Below are positions 8,830 to 18,097 of a stretch of DNA of 58,797 bases, one piece after another; the stretch's first letter is position 1; each line of letters starts with the position of its first letter. Both the position numbers and the translations under genes were made by a program. This stretch comes from Bordetella parapertussis (GTDB taxonomy: Bacteria > Pseudomonadota > Gammaproteobacteria > Burkholderiales > Burkholderiaceae_D): assembly GCA_945866125.1 (NCBI GenBank), contig CAMBFZ010000023.1, forward strand, positions 1-58,797, read 5' to 3'. The notes under the pieces are model-generated. The model did no database searches. It was given only the letters and a program-made list of their open reading frames with translations, and was not told the DNA's origin.

Positions 8830-10467
8830 ATGCACGGACTGATGCAAGACCGCCCCTTATTGATCTCCTCGCTCATTGAGCATGCGTCCACATTTCATCC
8901 TGAGACCGAGATCGTGTCGCGTCTGCCGGAAGGAACTACCCACAGAACAAACTGGCGAGGGATCCGCGCGCGCGCGTGCCAGGTCGCCAATGCGCTGCGC
9001 GCACTTGGTATCAAACAGGGCGATCGGGTCGGCACACTCGCGTGGAATTCAGCCCGCCACCTGGCACTTTATTTTGGTGTCTCCGGCAGTGGCGCGGTCA
9101 TGCATACGATTAATCCGCGCTTGTTTCCGGAGCAGATTAATTACATCGCCAATCACGCCGAAGACAAGATTTTATTTTTCGATATCAGCTTTTCAGCTCT
9201 GGTCGAACAACTCGCGCCTTCACTGCACACCGTAGAGACTTTTGTCGCCATGACGGACAGAGCGCACATGCCATCCATCAGCGTGCCTGGCTTAGTGTGT
9301 TTCGAAGAGCTGCTTGATGCGCAAAGCGCAGACTATGACTGGCCCGAATTTGACGAGCGACTTGCGTCGTCGCTGTGCTACACCTCTGGTACCACCGGTA
9401 ACCCAAAAGGCGTGCTGTATTCCCATCGCTCGACCATGCTGCACACCCTGATGGATCTGGCACCCGACACCTTTGGCATTAGCTCGGCCGAAACCATTTT
9501 ACTGATTGTGCCGATGTTTCATGCCAATGCCTGGGGCACACCCTATGCCGCGGCGATGGTTGGCGCCAAGCTGGTGCTGCCCGGGCCCCATCTGGATGGC
9601 GAGAGTGTCTACCATCTGATGCAGCAAGAGCGTGTCACGTTTTCTCAAGGCGTGCCGACGGTGTGGATGATGCTGTTTCAGTACCTCGATGCGCATCCTG
9701 AACTTGATCCTAAATCCTTGGGAGTGCGACGAATATGTGTTGGCGGCTCAGCGTTATCGCGTGGCATGCTGGAGCGATTCGAACGTGATTTTGGCGCCGA
9801 GATGATACAGGGCTGGGGCATGACCGAGACCAGCCCGATTGGCGTGATCGGCAGATTACTGCCCAAGCACGCCGCGCTGTCCGACGACGAGCGCACCAAG
9901 ATCAAGCTCAAGCAAGGGCGCGGTGTGTGGGGCGTTGAGCTCAAAATTGTCGATGAAGACGGCAAGCCGCTGCCTTGGGACGGGCAGGCCTTTGGTCTCC
10001 TGCATGTACGCGGTCCTTGGATCACCAGCGGCTACTTCCACCAGGAAGGCGGCAGTGTGCTGGATGAGGAAGGCTATTTCCCAACCGGCGATGTGGCCAC
10101 CATTGACGCTGATGGCTACGTGCAGCTAGTTGACCGCGCTAAAGACGTGATTAAATCCGGCGGCGAATGGATTTCTTCTATCGATGTCGAGAACATCGTT
10201 AACTCCCATCCGAGCGTGGCCGAATCAGCCGTCATCGGTGTCGCCCATCCGCGCTGGCAAGAGCGTCCTTTGCTGCTGGTGGTCAGGCGGGCCGGCTACG
10301 GGTTAGACCGCAATGCTATGCTCGACTATCTCGCAACCCGCGTCGCCAAGTGGTGGCTGCCCGATGAGGTATTGTTTGTCGACAGCCTGCCGCATACCGC
10401 CACGGGTAAAGTCTTAAAGACCAAGCTGCGTGAAGAATATCGCGACTACCGTTTGCCCACGGCGTGA
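8830..10467 (+). CDS. Acyl-CoA synthetase (AMP-forming, fatty-acid or aryl-acid CoA ligase)
   Basis: Start ATG 8830 has GGAGAG five bases upstream, giving 545 residues. The adenylate-forming-enzyme motifs are all present: the phosphate loop YTSGTTGNPKG (about 183-194), the adenine-binding GWGMTETSP (about 328-336), the hinge region PTGDVATID, and the C-terminal catalytic Lys in TGKVLKT. By overall pattern it is closest to medium- and long-chain acyl-CoA ligases of the AlkK type. It would activate a carboxylic acid with ATP and CoA, feeding the neighbouring CoA-transferase and crotonase. It lies 46 bases before an MFS carrier gene on the same strand, which may import the acid (inferred). Confidence 0.93.
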   Translation: MHGLMQDRPLLISSLIEHASTFHPETEIVSRLPEGTTHRTNWRGIRARACQVANALRALGIKQGDRVGTLAWNSARHLALYFGVSGSGAVMHTINPRLFPEQINYIANHAEDKILFFDISFSALVEQLAPSLHTVETFVAMTDRAHMPSISVPGLVCFEELLDAQSADYDWPEFDERLASSLCYTSGTTGNPKGVLYSHRSTMLHTLMDLAPDTFGISSAETILLIVPMFHANAWGTPYAAAMVGAKLVLPGPHLDGESVYHLMQQERVTFSQGVPTVWMMLFQYLDAHPELDPKSLGVRRICVGGSALSRGMLERFERDFGAEMIQGWGMTETSPIGVIGRLLPKHAALSDDERTKIKLKQGRGVWGVELKIVDEDGKPLPWDGQAFGLLHVRGPWITSGYFHQEGGSVLDEEGYFPTGDVATIDADGYVQLVDRAKDVIKSGGEWISSIDVENIVNSHPSVAESAVIGVAHPRWQERPLLLVVRRAGYGLDRNAMLDYLATRVAKWWLPDEVLFVDSLPHTATGKVLKTKLREEYRDYRLPTA

Positions 10468-10513
10468 GCGTGTCTGAGCAGGTAGACGATTCAGTGCGCG
10501 CATTGTCGGCGCC

Positions 10514-11839
10514 ATGCCATCTCATCTAATTATCATGCCCAACAAAACCAATCTGCCAATTAGTTCTGCCACACCCCCAGTGCCACGCACGACGGATCTG
10601 TCGGCGCCAGCCGATCCCAATCTGGTGGATTCACGCACTGCTGCATGGCGTTTGCTGACAGCACTGGGGCTGGCGATGCTGGGTAACAGCGGCATGTACG
10701 TGCTGGCGGTTGCCTTGCCTGAGATTGAGCGCGATTTCGGTGTGAGCCGTGCCGATGCGTCGTTGCCCTATACGCTTACGATGATTGGTTTTGGATTAGG
10801 CGGTTTGCTTTGTGGTCGTTGGGCAGATCGTTATGGCGTGGCGCGCGTGCTGGCGCTGGGATCGTTTGGTGTGGCCTCGGGGTATGTGCTGGCCAGCTTC
10901 GCATCCAACATCGTGTTTTTTGCGCTGGCACACGGGCTCTTGCTTGGCATGATTGGTATCGCCAGCGCCTTCGTGCCTCTCATCGCTGACACGGCGCTTT
11001 GGTGGAACAAACGACGCGGCTTGGCAGTGGGCGTGTGCGCCAGCGGTAATTATCTGGCAGGGACGGTATGGCCGCCGATTGCCCAATGGAGCATTGAACA
11101 ATTTGGCTGGCGACCGACGTATCTCATGCTCGGTGTGGTGTGCGGGGTAGGGATGGCGTTGTTGAGTGTACGCATGCGCCAGCGGCCCCCTTTAATGACA
11201 CCCGCTGCGCCGACGGCAGTCACGGGTTTTACGCATTCGCTGGAGCGGCCTTTCGGGCTTAGTATCGGCATGGCGCAAAGCTTGTTGTTTGTCGCTGGGA
11301 TTGGCTGCTGTGTGGCGATGGCGATGCCACAGGTGCATATCGTTGCCTATTGCACTGACCTCGGATTTAATGCCGCGCGCGGCGCCGAGATGCTCTCGCT
11401 GATGCTGGGCTTTGGTATCGTCAGCCGGATGGCCTCGGGCTGGATTTCGGATCACATAGGTGGGTTGCGAACACTGCTACTGGGTTCGGCATTACAGTTT
11501 TTTGCACTGTTGATGTTTCTGTTTTTTGATGGCCTTGCGTCGCTGTATATTATTTCCGCGATGTTTGGTCTGTTCCAGGGCGGGATCGTGCCGTCTTACG
11601 CGATCATCGTGCGCGAATACTTCCCGCCTCAACACGCCGGTGCGCTGGTGGGCAAGGTTATTTTGGGGACACTGATCGGCATGGCCTTGGGCGGCTGGTT
11701 GTCCGGTAAATTATTTGATCTGACCGGCTCGTATCATGTCGCGTTTATCAATGGTATCGGGTGGAATTTGCTCAACATGAGTATTGCGGCATGGCTGTTT
11801 TTCAGGTCGAGACAAGGTGCGTCGCCGCTAGCCCGATAA
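10514..11839 (+). CDS. MFS transporter
   Basis: About twelve hydrophobic segments after a 40-residue polar N-terminus. The MFS motif A is visible after the second segment (GRWADRYGVARV), and the matching loop in the second half reads SGWISDHIGG. Size (441 aa) and the N-terminal LPEIERDFGVSRADASLP pattern resemble monocarboxylate/oxalate-formate-type carriers. With the acyl-CoA ligase gene 46 bases upstream, uptake of an organic acid is the simplest guess. The start could be ATG 10514 or ATG 10535; neither has a convincing ribosome-binding site. It converges with the giant protease gene, whose end is five bases away. Confidence 0.85.
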   Translation: MPSHLIIMPNKTNLPISSATPPVPRTTDLSAPADPNLVDSRTAAWRLLTALGLAMLGNSGMYVLAVALPEIERDFGVSRADASLPYTLTMIGFGLGGLLCGRWADRYGVARVLALGSFGVASGYVLASFASNIVFFALAHGLLLGMIGIASAFVPLIADTALWWNKRRGLAVGVCASGNYLAGTVWPPIAQWSIEQFGWRPTYLMLGVVCGVGMALLSVRMRQRPPLMTPAAPTAVTGFTHSLERPFGLSIGMAQSLLFVAGIGCCVAMAMPQVHIVAYCTDLGFNAARGAEMLSLMLGFGIVSRMASGWISDHIGGLRTLLLGSALQFFALLMFLFFDGLASLYIISAMFGLFQGGIVPSYAIIVREYFPPQHAGALVGKVILGTLIGMALGGWLSGKLFDLTGSYHVAFINGIGWNLLNMSIAAWLFFRSRQGASPLAR

Positions 11840-11844
11840 AATCC

Positions 11845-14800
11845 TCAGCCGGTATAGGCCGTGTATTCAATGCCAGTCCCAATCAGCGTTGCTGTAGCGG
11901 TGACGTTTTCATCTGATTCTGCAAAGTCAGCTAATACTTTTTGTTTGGTCTTGTCAGGATTGTTATTAAGCTCGGCAATCCACCACGCATAACCGGCTTC
12001 GTCAGGCGTTCTCTCCAATACATTGAGATAGACGTTCGTAATAAATTCGCGGTTGGACGGGTTGGTGCCGTAGGTCGAGCGGAATTCGACCGAGTCAATA
12101 AATCGCGCCGACACCTCAACGATATCCATCCCCTGATCCATCATGGCAATCCAATAGCCCAGTCCAGAATCATCGGGCGTGCGCCCAAGCGCTGCCCGAT
12201 AAATGCGATAAGCCTGGCCACTCACGGCATCAACGTCTAATGCCAGCGATATATCAGAAAATTGCAGACGCTCTACGTTGTCAATCGTATCGGTGCCGCC
12301 GGCCGTCGAATCGACGCTCCATCCGCTCGCATTTTTGGTCAGTGTGCAGTTTGCGCGGGCATCGCTAAAAACTAGCGTATCGATTCCAGCGCCGCCATCA
12401 ATTGATTCGTCTGCGACCGAGTTATTAAAAATATCGTTTGCGGCGCTGCCATCAATCACCGAGAGGGATGTGACCGTCCACGCATTGAGCAAGTCGCCTG
12501 ATAAATTGCTTACCGATGTCAACGCAGAGGCGACGGCAGTGCTATCTCCTCCTTTGTCCAGATTGCCCCAGGTGACCACGCTGCCATCACTCCGCAGCGC
12601 AGAAAATGCGGTCCCTGTGGCATAGACCTGCGTCACATCAATTGTTCCATCGAGCAGGGTTGTTACGTTGCTGCTATCGCCGCCCTCAAGCAGGCTGCCC
12701 CAGGTGACGACCGAGCCGTCGGCTCTGATTGCAGCAAAGGCATGATCATTGGCGACGATACTTTGCACTGCCACCGTGCCATCAAGTGCGCTGTCAACGG
12801 CGCTTTGATCGCCGCCATATGCCTCATAGCCCCAGCTAACGACCGACCCATCGCTGCGCAAGGCAGCAAAGGCCAACGCGTTGGCCGCGATAAGACGCAC
12901 GTCGATGACACCGCTGAGTTCGGCAGCGACCGAGGTACTATCGCCGCCGCTATTAGCGTGACCCCAGCTCACCACCGAACCATCGGCGCGCCGTGCCGCG
13001 AAGGCCGATTGCGTGGAAGCCAGTTCAATGACATCGTTTGTGCCATTGAGCTTACTGGCGACGGTGCTACTGTCGCCGCCATTTTGTAGATCACCCCAAG
13101 TCACGACCGAGCCATCGGCACGCAGTGCGGCAAATGCGGAAGTAGTGGCCTGCAGCGCGGTGACGTCGAGCGTGCCCGCAATGCTGCCGGCCACGGCTGT
13201 GCTGTCGCCGCCGTCAAGCGCACTGCCCCAACTGACCACAGATCCGTCTGCACGTAGCGCAGCAAAAGCCGAGCCGGTCGCCACTACGTCGATAACGGCC
13301 ACGCTCCCGGCGAGCTGCGTAGCGACGGCATCGCTATTACCGCCAAACAGATCAAATCCCCACGTCACGACCGAGCCATCGGCGCGCCGCGCCGCAAAGG
13401 CTGACATGGTCGAATACAGGGCGTCGACTGCCACGGTGCCATTGAGTTTGCTGGAAACTGTGCTGCTGTCGCCGCCGTTGTTGGGGTCACCCCACGTCAC
13501 CACCGAGCCGTCGGTGCGGATTGCTGCAAATGCTGCAGCAGTGGACGCCATGGCACTGACATCGACCGTTCCATTGAGCGCCAGCGCCACGGCACTGCTG
13601 TCGCCACCGGCGCTGGCATTGCCCCAGCTGACCACCGAGCCGTCTGCGCGTAGCGCTGCGAAAGCAGCGTTGCTTGAATAAATATGGTGCACGTCAATGC
13701 TGCCATCGAGTGCGCTACCAGCACTACTGAGATCGCCGCCATTTTCCGGATAGCCCCACGCCACAACGGATCCATCCGACTTCAACGCAGCGAAAGCAAA
13801 TTCATTGTTGAATTCACCGACACTGCGACCGGGGAAAGATTGCTGTCGGACCGTTGCGCTGACGACGCTGGTTGCTGCGGCAGCACTGCCGGCTAAGCCA
13901 GGCTGGGCGATGGCGAATTTCGGGAGCGACTTGTCTGAACTAGCATTGCCGAGACGTGTGACGCCCACGGCTGTAGCGTCACTGATGACGGCCTTGCTGT
14001 AGCTCTCCCAATTTAAGGTGGTCGCATCGTCATAGGTCTGGTACACATCCAGCCAGAAATATTCTGTTTCCTCAACCAAGGAATCACTATAAGTATTGAC
14101 CGTCACCGTTTTGCTCGTTTCTTCTGCAGAAAATGTCAGCGACGATAGCGGTAGGGCTTCATAATCGCCGGCGCTGGTTGATCCGTCTGACGTAGCCAGA
14201 TAGATCGTCGACGCGGAACCACTGCCGCTGCGGGTGATGGTAAAGGTAACCGCATTGCCTTCGCTCTCTGGGGTAGCAAAGCTGGTGTTGCTGGTGACGA
14301 CATAGCTGTAGGTTTTTTCTGCAACGCCATCTTTGATCAATGCCCAGCCATAGGCGTCCCATCGATAAGCGATGGCATCCGCGTAAGTTTTGAACGTTTC
14401 AAGATAAAAATACTCGACTTCTTCTATCAAGGTATCGGTATACGTATTGACCGTCACGGTCTTGCTGGTTTCGTCAGCACCAAACGAAAGCGCTGTCGCG
14501 TTCACGCTTTCATAATCGCTCACGCCAGCGGTTCCGACATAGGTACTCAGATAAATCGTCGACGCAGCGCCGCTGCCGCTGCGCGTAATCGTGAAAGTTA
14601 CCGTGCCACCTTCGCTGACGGCGATATTCTGTGCGCTACTACTGATGGCGTAGCTAAAATCAGTCACAGTAGGCTGATCTTTGAGATAGGCAATGGCGGT
14701 GCTGGCGTAGGTACTATCGGCGTAGTTCTGATAAAGATTCAGCCAAAAATATTCATCCGATTCGGTGAGAGAATCGGTGTAGGTATTGACGGTAATAACT

Positions 14801-17800
14801 TTGCTCGTTTCGTCGGCGCCAAAGCTAAGCTCAGTTTTATTGATGCTTTCAAAGTCATTGTCACCGGCGCTGCCCGCTGCGGTGCTGAGATAGACACTTG
14901 ATGCGCTGCCAGTGCCGTTGCGTGTAATCGTAAACGATACGGCGCCACCTTCGCTCACTGGTGAGGCATAGCCCGCATTGCTGGTGACGGTGTAGGTATA
15001 ACTGGGCGCCACTATGGGGTCGGTAATGAAAGAGATACCGTAACTTTTCCAATTAAAATCTACGGCATCGTTGTACGTATCATAGATATTGAGCCAAAAA
15101 TATTCGTCGCCTTCAGTGTGGGTATCAGCGTAGGTATTGACGGTAATGGTTTTGCTGGTTTCGTAAGACGAAAAGTTGAGCGCAGAGATTCCTAGGCTTT
15201 GATAATCTCCGTTGCCAGCACTTGCCGTGCCTGCCATGGTGCCCCAATACACGGTAGAAGCTGAGCCGCCTGCACTGCGCGTGATGGTGAACGTAATCGC
15301 GCCGCCTTCGCTGACAGCAGTATCCTTGGCCGAGCTGGTGACGGTGTACGTGTAATCAAGCGCCACGGGTGTGTCTTTGATATAGCCCGCGGCGTAGGCC
15401 GCATAGGAGCTATCGGCATAGTTGCGATAGAGGTCAAGCCAAAAATATTCGTCGTCTTCTAGCAGTGTGTCGGTATAGGTGTTGACCGTGATTGTTTTGC
15501 TGGTCTCATAGGCGGTGAAGCCCAGCTCAGTTTTACTGAGCGCTTGAAAATCGCTACTGCCAGCGCTGCCCGAACCGGTACTCAAATAGACCGAAGACGC
15601 CGATCCGCTTGCACTGCGCGTAATGGTAAAACTGACCGCCTCGCCTTCGCTGATTGGAGACGTCGCTGTTGCATTGCTGGTGATGGTGTAGTTGTAGGTC
15701 TGAATCGGATTGTCTTTGATAAAAACGCTGCCGGCACTGGCATAAATAGCGTCCCCCGGATTTTTATACAAATTCAGCGAAAAAAATTCATCCGATTCGA
15801 GCCACCAATCCTGATTAAGCGCAATTTCGAGCGTCGCAATTTTTTGATTGGCGGCAAAAGTAATCGGTAGCTGGCTGACCCCCACATAATCAGCTGCGCC
15901 AGCCGAACCATCGGCAGTCGACACAAAGACGGTTGAAGCCGTCCCAGCACCGCTGCGGGTAATCGTGAAGGTCGCCGTATTACCCTCTTTGAGGGCACTA
16001 CTGGGACTGCCTGCATCCGAGGTGATGGCGTAGCGATAACTGGGAACGGTGAGGTCTTTGATATAGCCCACTGCGGTCGCGGTGCGGCTGGTGTCGCTTA
16101 TATTTTTGTAGACGTTCACCGAAAAGTATTCATTGCCCTCGGTAGTACCATCTTGCTTGGTGCTGACGCTGACTGTCTTGCTGGTTTCGTATGAGGCAAA
16201 ATTGACCGCATATTTTTGTAATCCCACATAGTCAGACGCACCAGCGCTGCCGGCAAGCGTGCTTAGATACACAGTCGAAGCAGTCCCACTCCCGCTTCGG
16301 GTGAGCGTAAACGACACCGGGTCACCTTCGACTATGGCACTACTGGCTTTGCTGGCGTTGGAGGAGACGGTATAACTAAAATTACTACTCGCTGCATCCT
16401 TGATATAAGCCGTGACGGTAGCAATGCTCGCTGTGTCGGTCGCTTGCGCAAAGACTGCCAGCCCAAGGCTCTCAGTGCCCTCGGTTGCGTTGTCGACATT
16501 GGTGCTGACTGAGATTGTTTTGCTGGTTTCGTAGGCGGAAAAATTCAGCGCAGATTTATTGAGCGCCTGATAATCCGTCGTGCTGGCACTGCCTGCGACT
16601 GTGCTGAGATATACCGTGGAGGCCGATCCGCTGCCGCTGCGCGTGATGGTGAAGGTAATGGCGCCACCCTCGGTAACGGCCGCTGCGCTGCTACTGGCGG
16701 CGGTGCTGGCGGTGTAGCTGAATTCCGGTGTCGTGCTGGTGGGGTCCGAAATGGCCACAATGCCTTTGACCGATGTATTCCAGAATTCCGTAATGGGCGC
16801 TTCAAATTCGGCGTTGTAATAGCCACCGCTGCCGCCCCAAGGATTACGCACAATGAATTTATCGGTTGCGCTGTTATAGCCGAGCAGCATGAACGCATGG
16901 CCTGCGATAAAATTTTTCTTGCCATTCGTCGCGCTGACGCTGTCGCCCCAGCTAGCGATCCAGCCGATGGCACCAGCATTAAGCCCATTGATGAGGGTCT
17001 GCTTGTAGGTTTGCGGATTGGTCGCGTATAGCTCCGCCGAGGCGTCCGCATCCGGCAGACCCTGCCAGTAGCTGGTGTAGTACTGGTAGTTGAGGTTGGT
17101 GAGTTGCTTGATTGGCGAGGCCCATCCGCCTTCGACAGCTTGATAGCTATTTTCGCCGGTCCAGGCAGACTCGTTGTTTTCAACGTTGGTCTGGGTGTTG
17201 AGTTGTACAAAGGCTTTTTCCAGCAACGACACCCATGTTTCTCCGGCCAGGCTATGGCTGCTGTTACTGGCAAAAGCAACCCATCCGCCGCTGGAGGTTG
17301 GCAGGCTCTTATTTACCGTGGTGTAGGCCGCTAAGCCATCGATGTAAAACTTTACGCCGTAAGTACCATTGCCGTTATCAATCAAGGCGCTAGTGATTGT
17401 CGTTGGTGCGATGTTGGCCACTGCACCCAGCGTGGCAAGGTAATAGCAGGTGCCGGCCACCCCTTGATTGACGTCAGCGGCAGCAACGCCGTTGACAGTC
17501 AGCGCACCGGTGGCAGTTGCATAATTAAACACGTTGGTGCTGGCTGTGCCGGTCGCGGTGTCGCCACCCGCAACTGGCATAGGCAGGTCAAGCCCTAAAA
17601 ACCATTTATCAATAAGCCTTTGGGCATTCGCCTGCGTGGTGTTGGCGGCCAGATTGCCCAATGTGGTCACGCCGGCATAGGTTTTTGCGCCACCCCACCA
17701 GCTGTCGTTGGCCAGATTGCCGTACACGACGTTGTAGGTGATGGTTTTTACATAGTCACTGGCGAAAGAAGTTTGCGCACTGGTGTATACCGTTTTCAGG

Positions 17801-17946
17801 TCAGCCCACTCGGACGCTGTGACGCCGCCGGCTGCGACCGTACTAAGCAGATCAAGCATCTCCTGATAAGTATAGGAGCCGTCGGCGAGGGCGCCGGATA
17901 CCAAGTCATTGAGTTGGCTATTGCTTAAGTTGACCGTCCAAGCCAT
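11845..17946 (-). CDS. Giant calpain-family cysteine protease with Calx-beta-like and 44-residue repeats, probable type I secretion substrate
   Basis: 2033 residues in distinct blocks. Residues about 150-405 are a calpain (peptidase C2) domain with its full triad: Cys167 in QGVAGTCYYLATL, His350 in AGHAFMLLGYN and Asn368 in VRNPWGGSGG. Residues about 409-1328 hold eight Calx-beta-like repeats of about 115 aa, each with EGxxxxFTITRSGSGxAS near its start and an ETSKTxxVNTYxD strand. Residues 1385-1824 are ten repeats of exactly 44 aa built on FAALRADGSVVxWG. The C-terminus has a DGGAGIDTL segment, the VERLQFSD strand and a DUF4214-type region with LGRTPDDSG and LERTPDEAG, ending in a short hydrophobic tail. 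There is no N-terminal signal peptide. DUF4214 tails are common on type I secreted proteins, so export by an ABC machinery encoded elsewhere is inferred. Calx-beta domains usually bind calcium. Role could be surface adhesion plus proteolysis; the target is unknown. Confidence 0.88.
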   Translation of the reverse strand: MAWTVNLSNSQLNDLVSGALADGSYTYQEMLDLLSTVAAGGVTASEWADLKTVYTSAQTSFASDYVKTITYNVVYGNLANDSWWGGAKTYAGVTTLGNLAANTTQANAQRLIDKWFLGLDLPMPVAGGDTATGTASTNVFNYATATGALTVNGVAAADVNQGVAGTCYYLATLGAVANIAPTTITSALIDNGNGTYGVKFYIDGLAAYTTVNKSLPTSSGGWVAFASNSSHSLAGETWVSLLEKAFVQLNTQTNVENNESAWTGENSYQAVEGGWASPIKQLTNLNYQYYTSYWQGLPDADASAELYATNPQTYKQTLINGLNAGAIGWIASWGDSVSATNGKKNFIAGHAFMLLGYNSATDKFIVRNPWGGSGGYYNAEFEAPITEFWNTSVKGIVAISDPTSTTPEFSYTASTAASSSAAAVTEGGAITFTITRSGSGSASTVYLSTVAGSASTTDYQALNKSALNFSAYETSKTISVSTNVDNATEGTESLGLAVFAQATDTASIATVTAYIKDAASSNFSYTVSSNASKASSAIVEGDPVSFTLTRSGSGTASTVYLSTLAGSAGASDYVGLQKYAVNFASYETSKTVSVSTKQDGTTEGNEYFSVNVYKNISDTSRTATAVGYIKDLTVPSYRYAITSDAGSPSSALKEGNTATFTITRSGAGTASTVFVSTADGSAGAADYVGVSQLPITFAANQKIATLEIALNQDWWLESDEFFSLNLYKNPGDAIYASAGSVFIKDNPIQTYNYTITSNATATSPISEGEAVSFTITRSASGSASSVYLSTGSGSAGSSDFQALSKTELGFTAYETSKTITVNTYTDTLLEDDEYFWLDLYRNYADSSYAAYAAGYIKDTPVALDYTYTVTSSAKDTAVSEGGAITFTITRSAGGSASTVYWGTMAGTASAGNGDYQSLGISALNFSSYETSKTITVNTYADTHTEGDEYFWLNIYDTYNDAVDFNWKSYGISFITDPIVAPSYTYTVTSNAGYASPVSEGGAVSFTITRNGTGSASSVYLSTAAGSAGDNDFESINKTELSFGADETSKVITVNTYTDSLTESDEYFWLNLYQNYADSTYASTAIAYLKDQPTVTDFSYAISSSAQNIAVSEGGTVTFTITRSGSGAASTIYLSTYVGTAGVSDYESVNATALSFGADETSKTVTVNTYTDTLIEEVEYFYLETFKTYADAIAYRWDAYGWALIKDGVAEKTYSYVVTSNTSFATPESEGNAVTFTITRSGSGSASTIYLATSDGSTSAGDYEALPLSSLTFSAEETSKTVTVNTYSDSLVEETEYFWLDVYQTYDDATTLNWESYSKAVISDATAVGVTRLGNASSDKSLPKFAIAQPGLAGSAAAATSVVSATVRQQSFPGRSVGEFNNEFAFAALKSDGSVVAWGYPENGGDLSSAGSALDGSIDVHHIYSSNAAFAALRADGSVVSWGNASAGGDSSAVALALNGTVDVSAMASTAAAFAAIRTDGSVVTWGDPNNGGDSSTVSSKLNGTVAVDALYSTMSAFAARRADGSVVTWGFDLFGGNSDAVATQLAGSVAVIDVVATGSAFAALRADGSVVSWGSALDGGDSTAVAGSIAGTLDVTALQATTSAFAALRADGSVVTWGDLQNGGDSSTVASKLNGTNDVIELASTQSAFAARRADGSVVSWGHANSGGDSTSVAAELSGVIDVRLIAANALAFAALRSDGSVVSWGYEAYGGDQSAVDSALDGTVAVQSIVANDHAFAAIRADGSVVTWGSLLEGGDSSNVTTLLDGTIDVTQVYATGTAFSALRSDGSVVTWGNLDKGGDSTAVASALTSVSNLSGDLLNAWTVTSLSVIDGSAANDIFNNSVADESIDGGAGIDTLVFSDARANCTLTKNASGWSVDSTAGGTDTIDNVERLQFSDISLALDVDAVSGQAYRIYRAALGRTPDDSGLGYWIAMMDQGMDIVEVSARFIDSVEFRSTYGTNPSNREFITNVYLNVLERTPDEAGYAWWIAELNNNPDKTKQKVLADFAESDENVTATATLIGTGIEYTAYTG
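12475..13794 (-). repeat. Ten in-frame 132-base repeats coding 44-residue units
   Basis: Ten adjacent units of exactly 44 codons with the consensus F(A/S)A(L/I/R)RxDGSVVxWGxxxxGGD. No insertion or deletion separates any two units across 1320 bases; the tenth keeps the motif but diverges in its last 15 residues. The motif recalls RCC1-type beta-propeller blades, but RCC1 units are usually near 50 residues and less regular in length. A closed propeller or a solenoid is possible. Confidence 0.93.
13963..16722 (-). repeat. Eight Calx-beta-like repeats inside the giant protease gene
   Basis: Eight consecutive units of about 115 codons. Each begins with an aromatic-rich YxYxVTSxA strand, then an EGxAVxFTITRSGSGSAS block, a DYxxLxxxxLxF strand, ETSKTITVNTYxD and an acidic EDDEYFWLxxY segment. 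Units 4 to 8 are most alike; unit 3 departs most (ANQKIATLEIAL in place of ETSKT). This points to internal duplication within the gene. Confidence 0.88.
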
Positions 17947-18097
17947 TGCATATCCTGCTTTAAGAAAAGCGAGTTTTTAATTTTGCCTGATTGATACTGC
18001 CTGCAACCAAAGCCTATTTTATCAATGAACAATTTCCAATCGATATTTTGTTTCCCCGGCTGGCACGCCATGAGCAATGGTGTTTTGCGCGTCGTGT

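Noticed and set aside
12475..13794. Regularly spaced repeats that could be mistaken for a CRISPR array
   Set aside because: The 132-base units are in frame, translate to a continuous protein motif and have no unique spacers.
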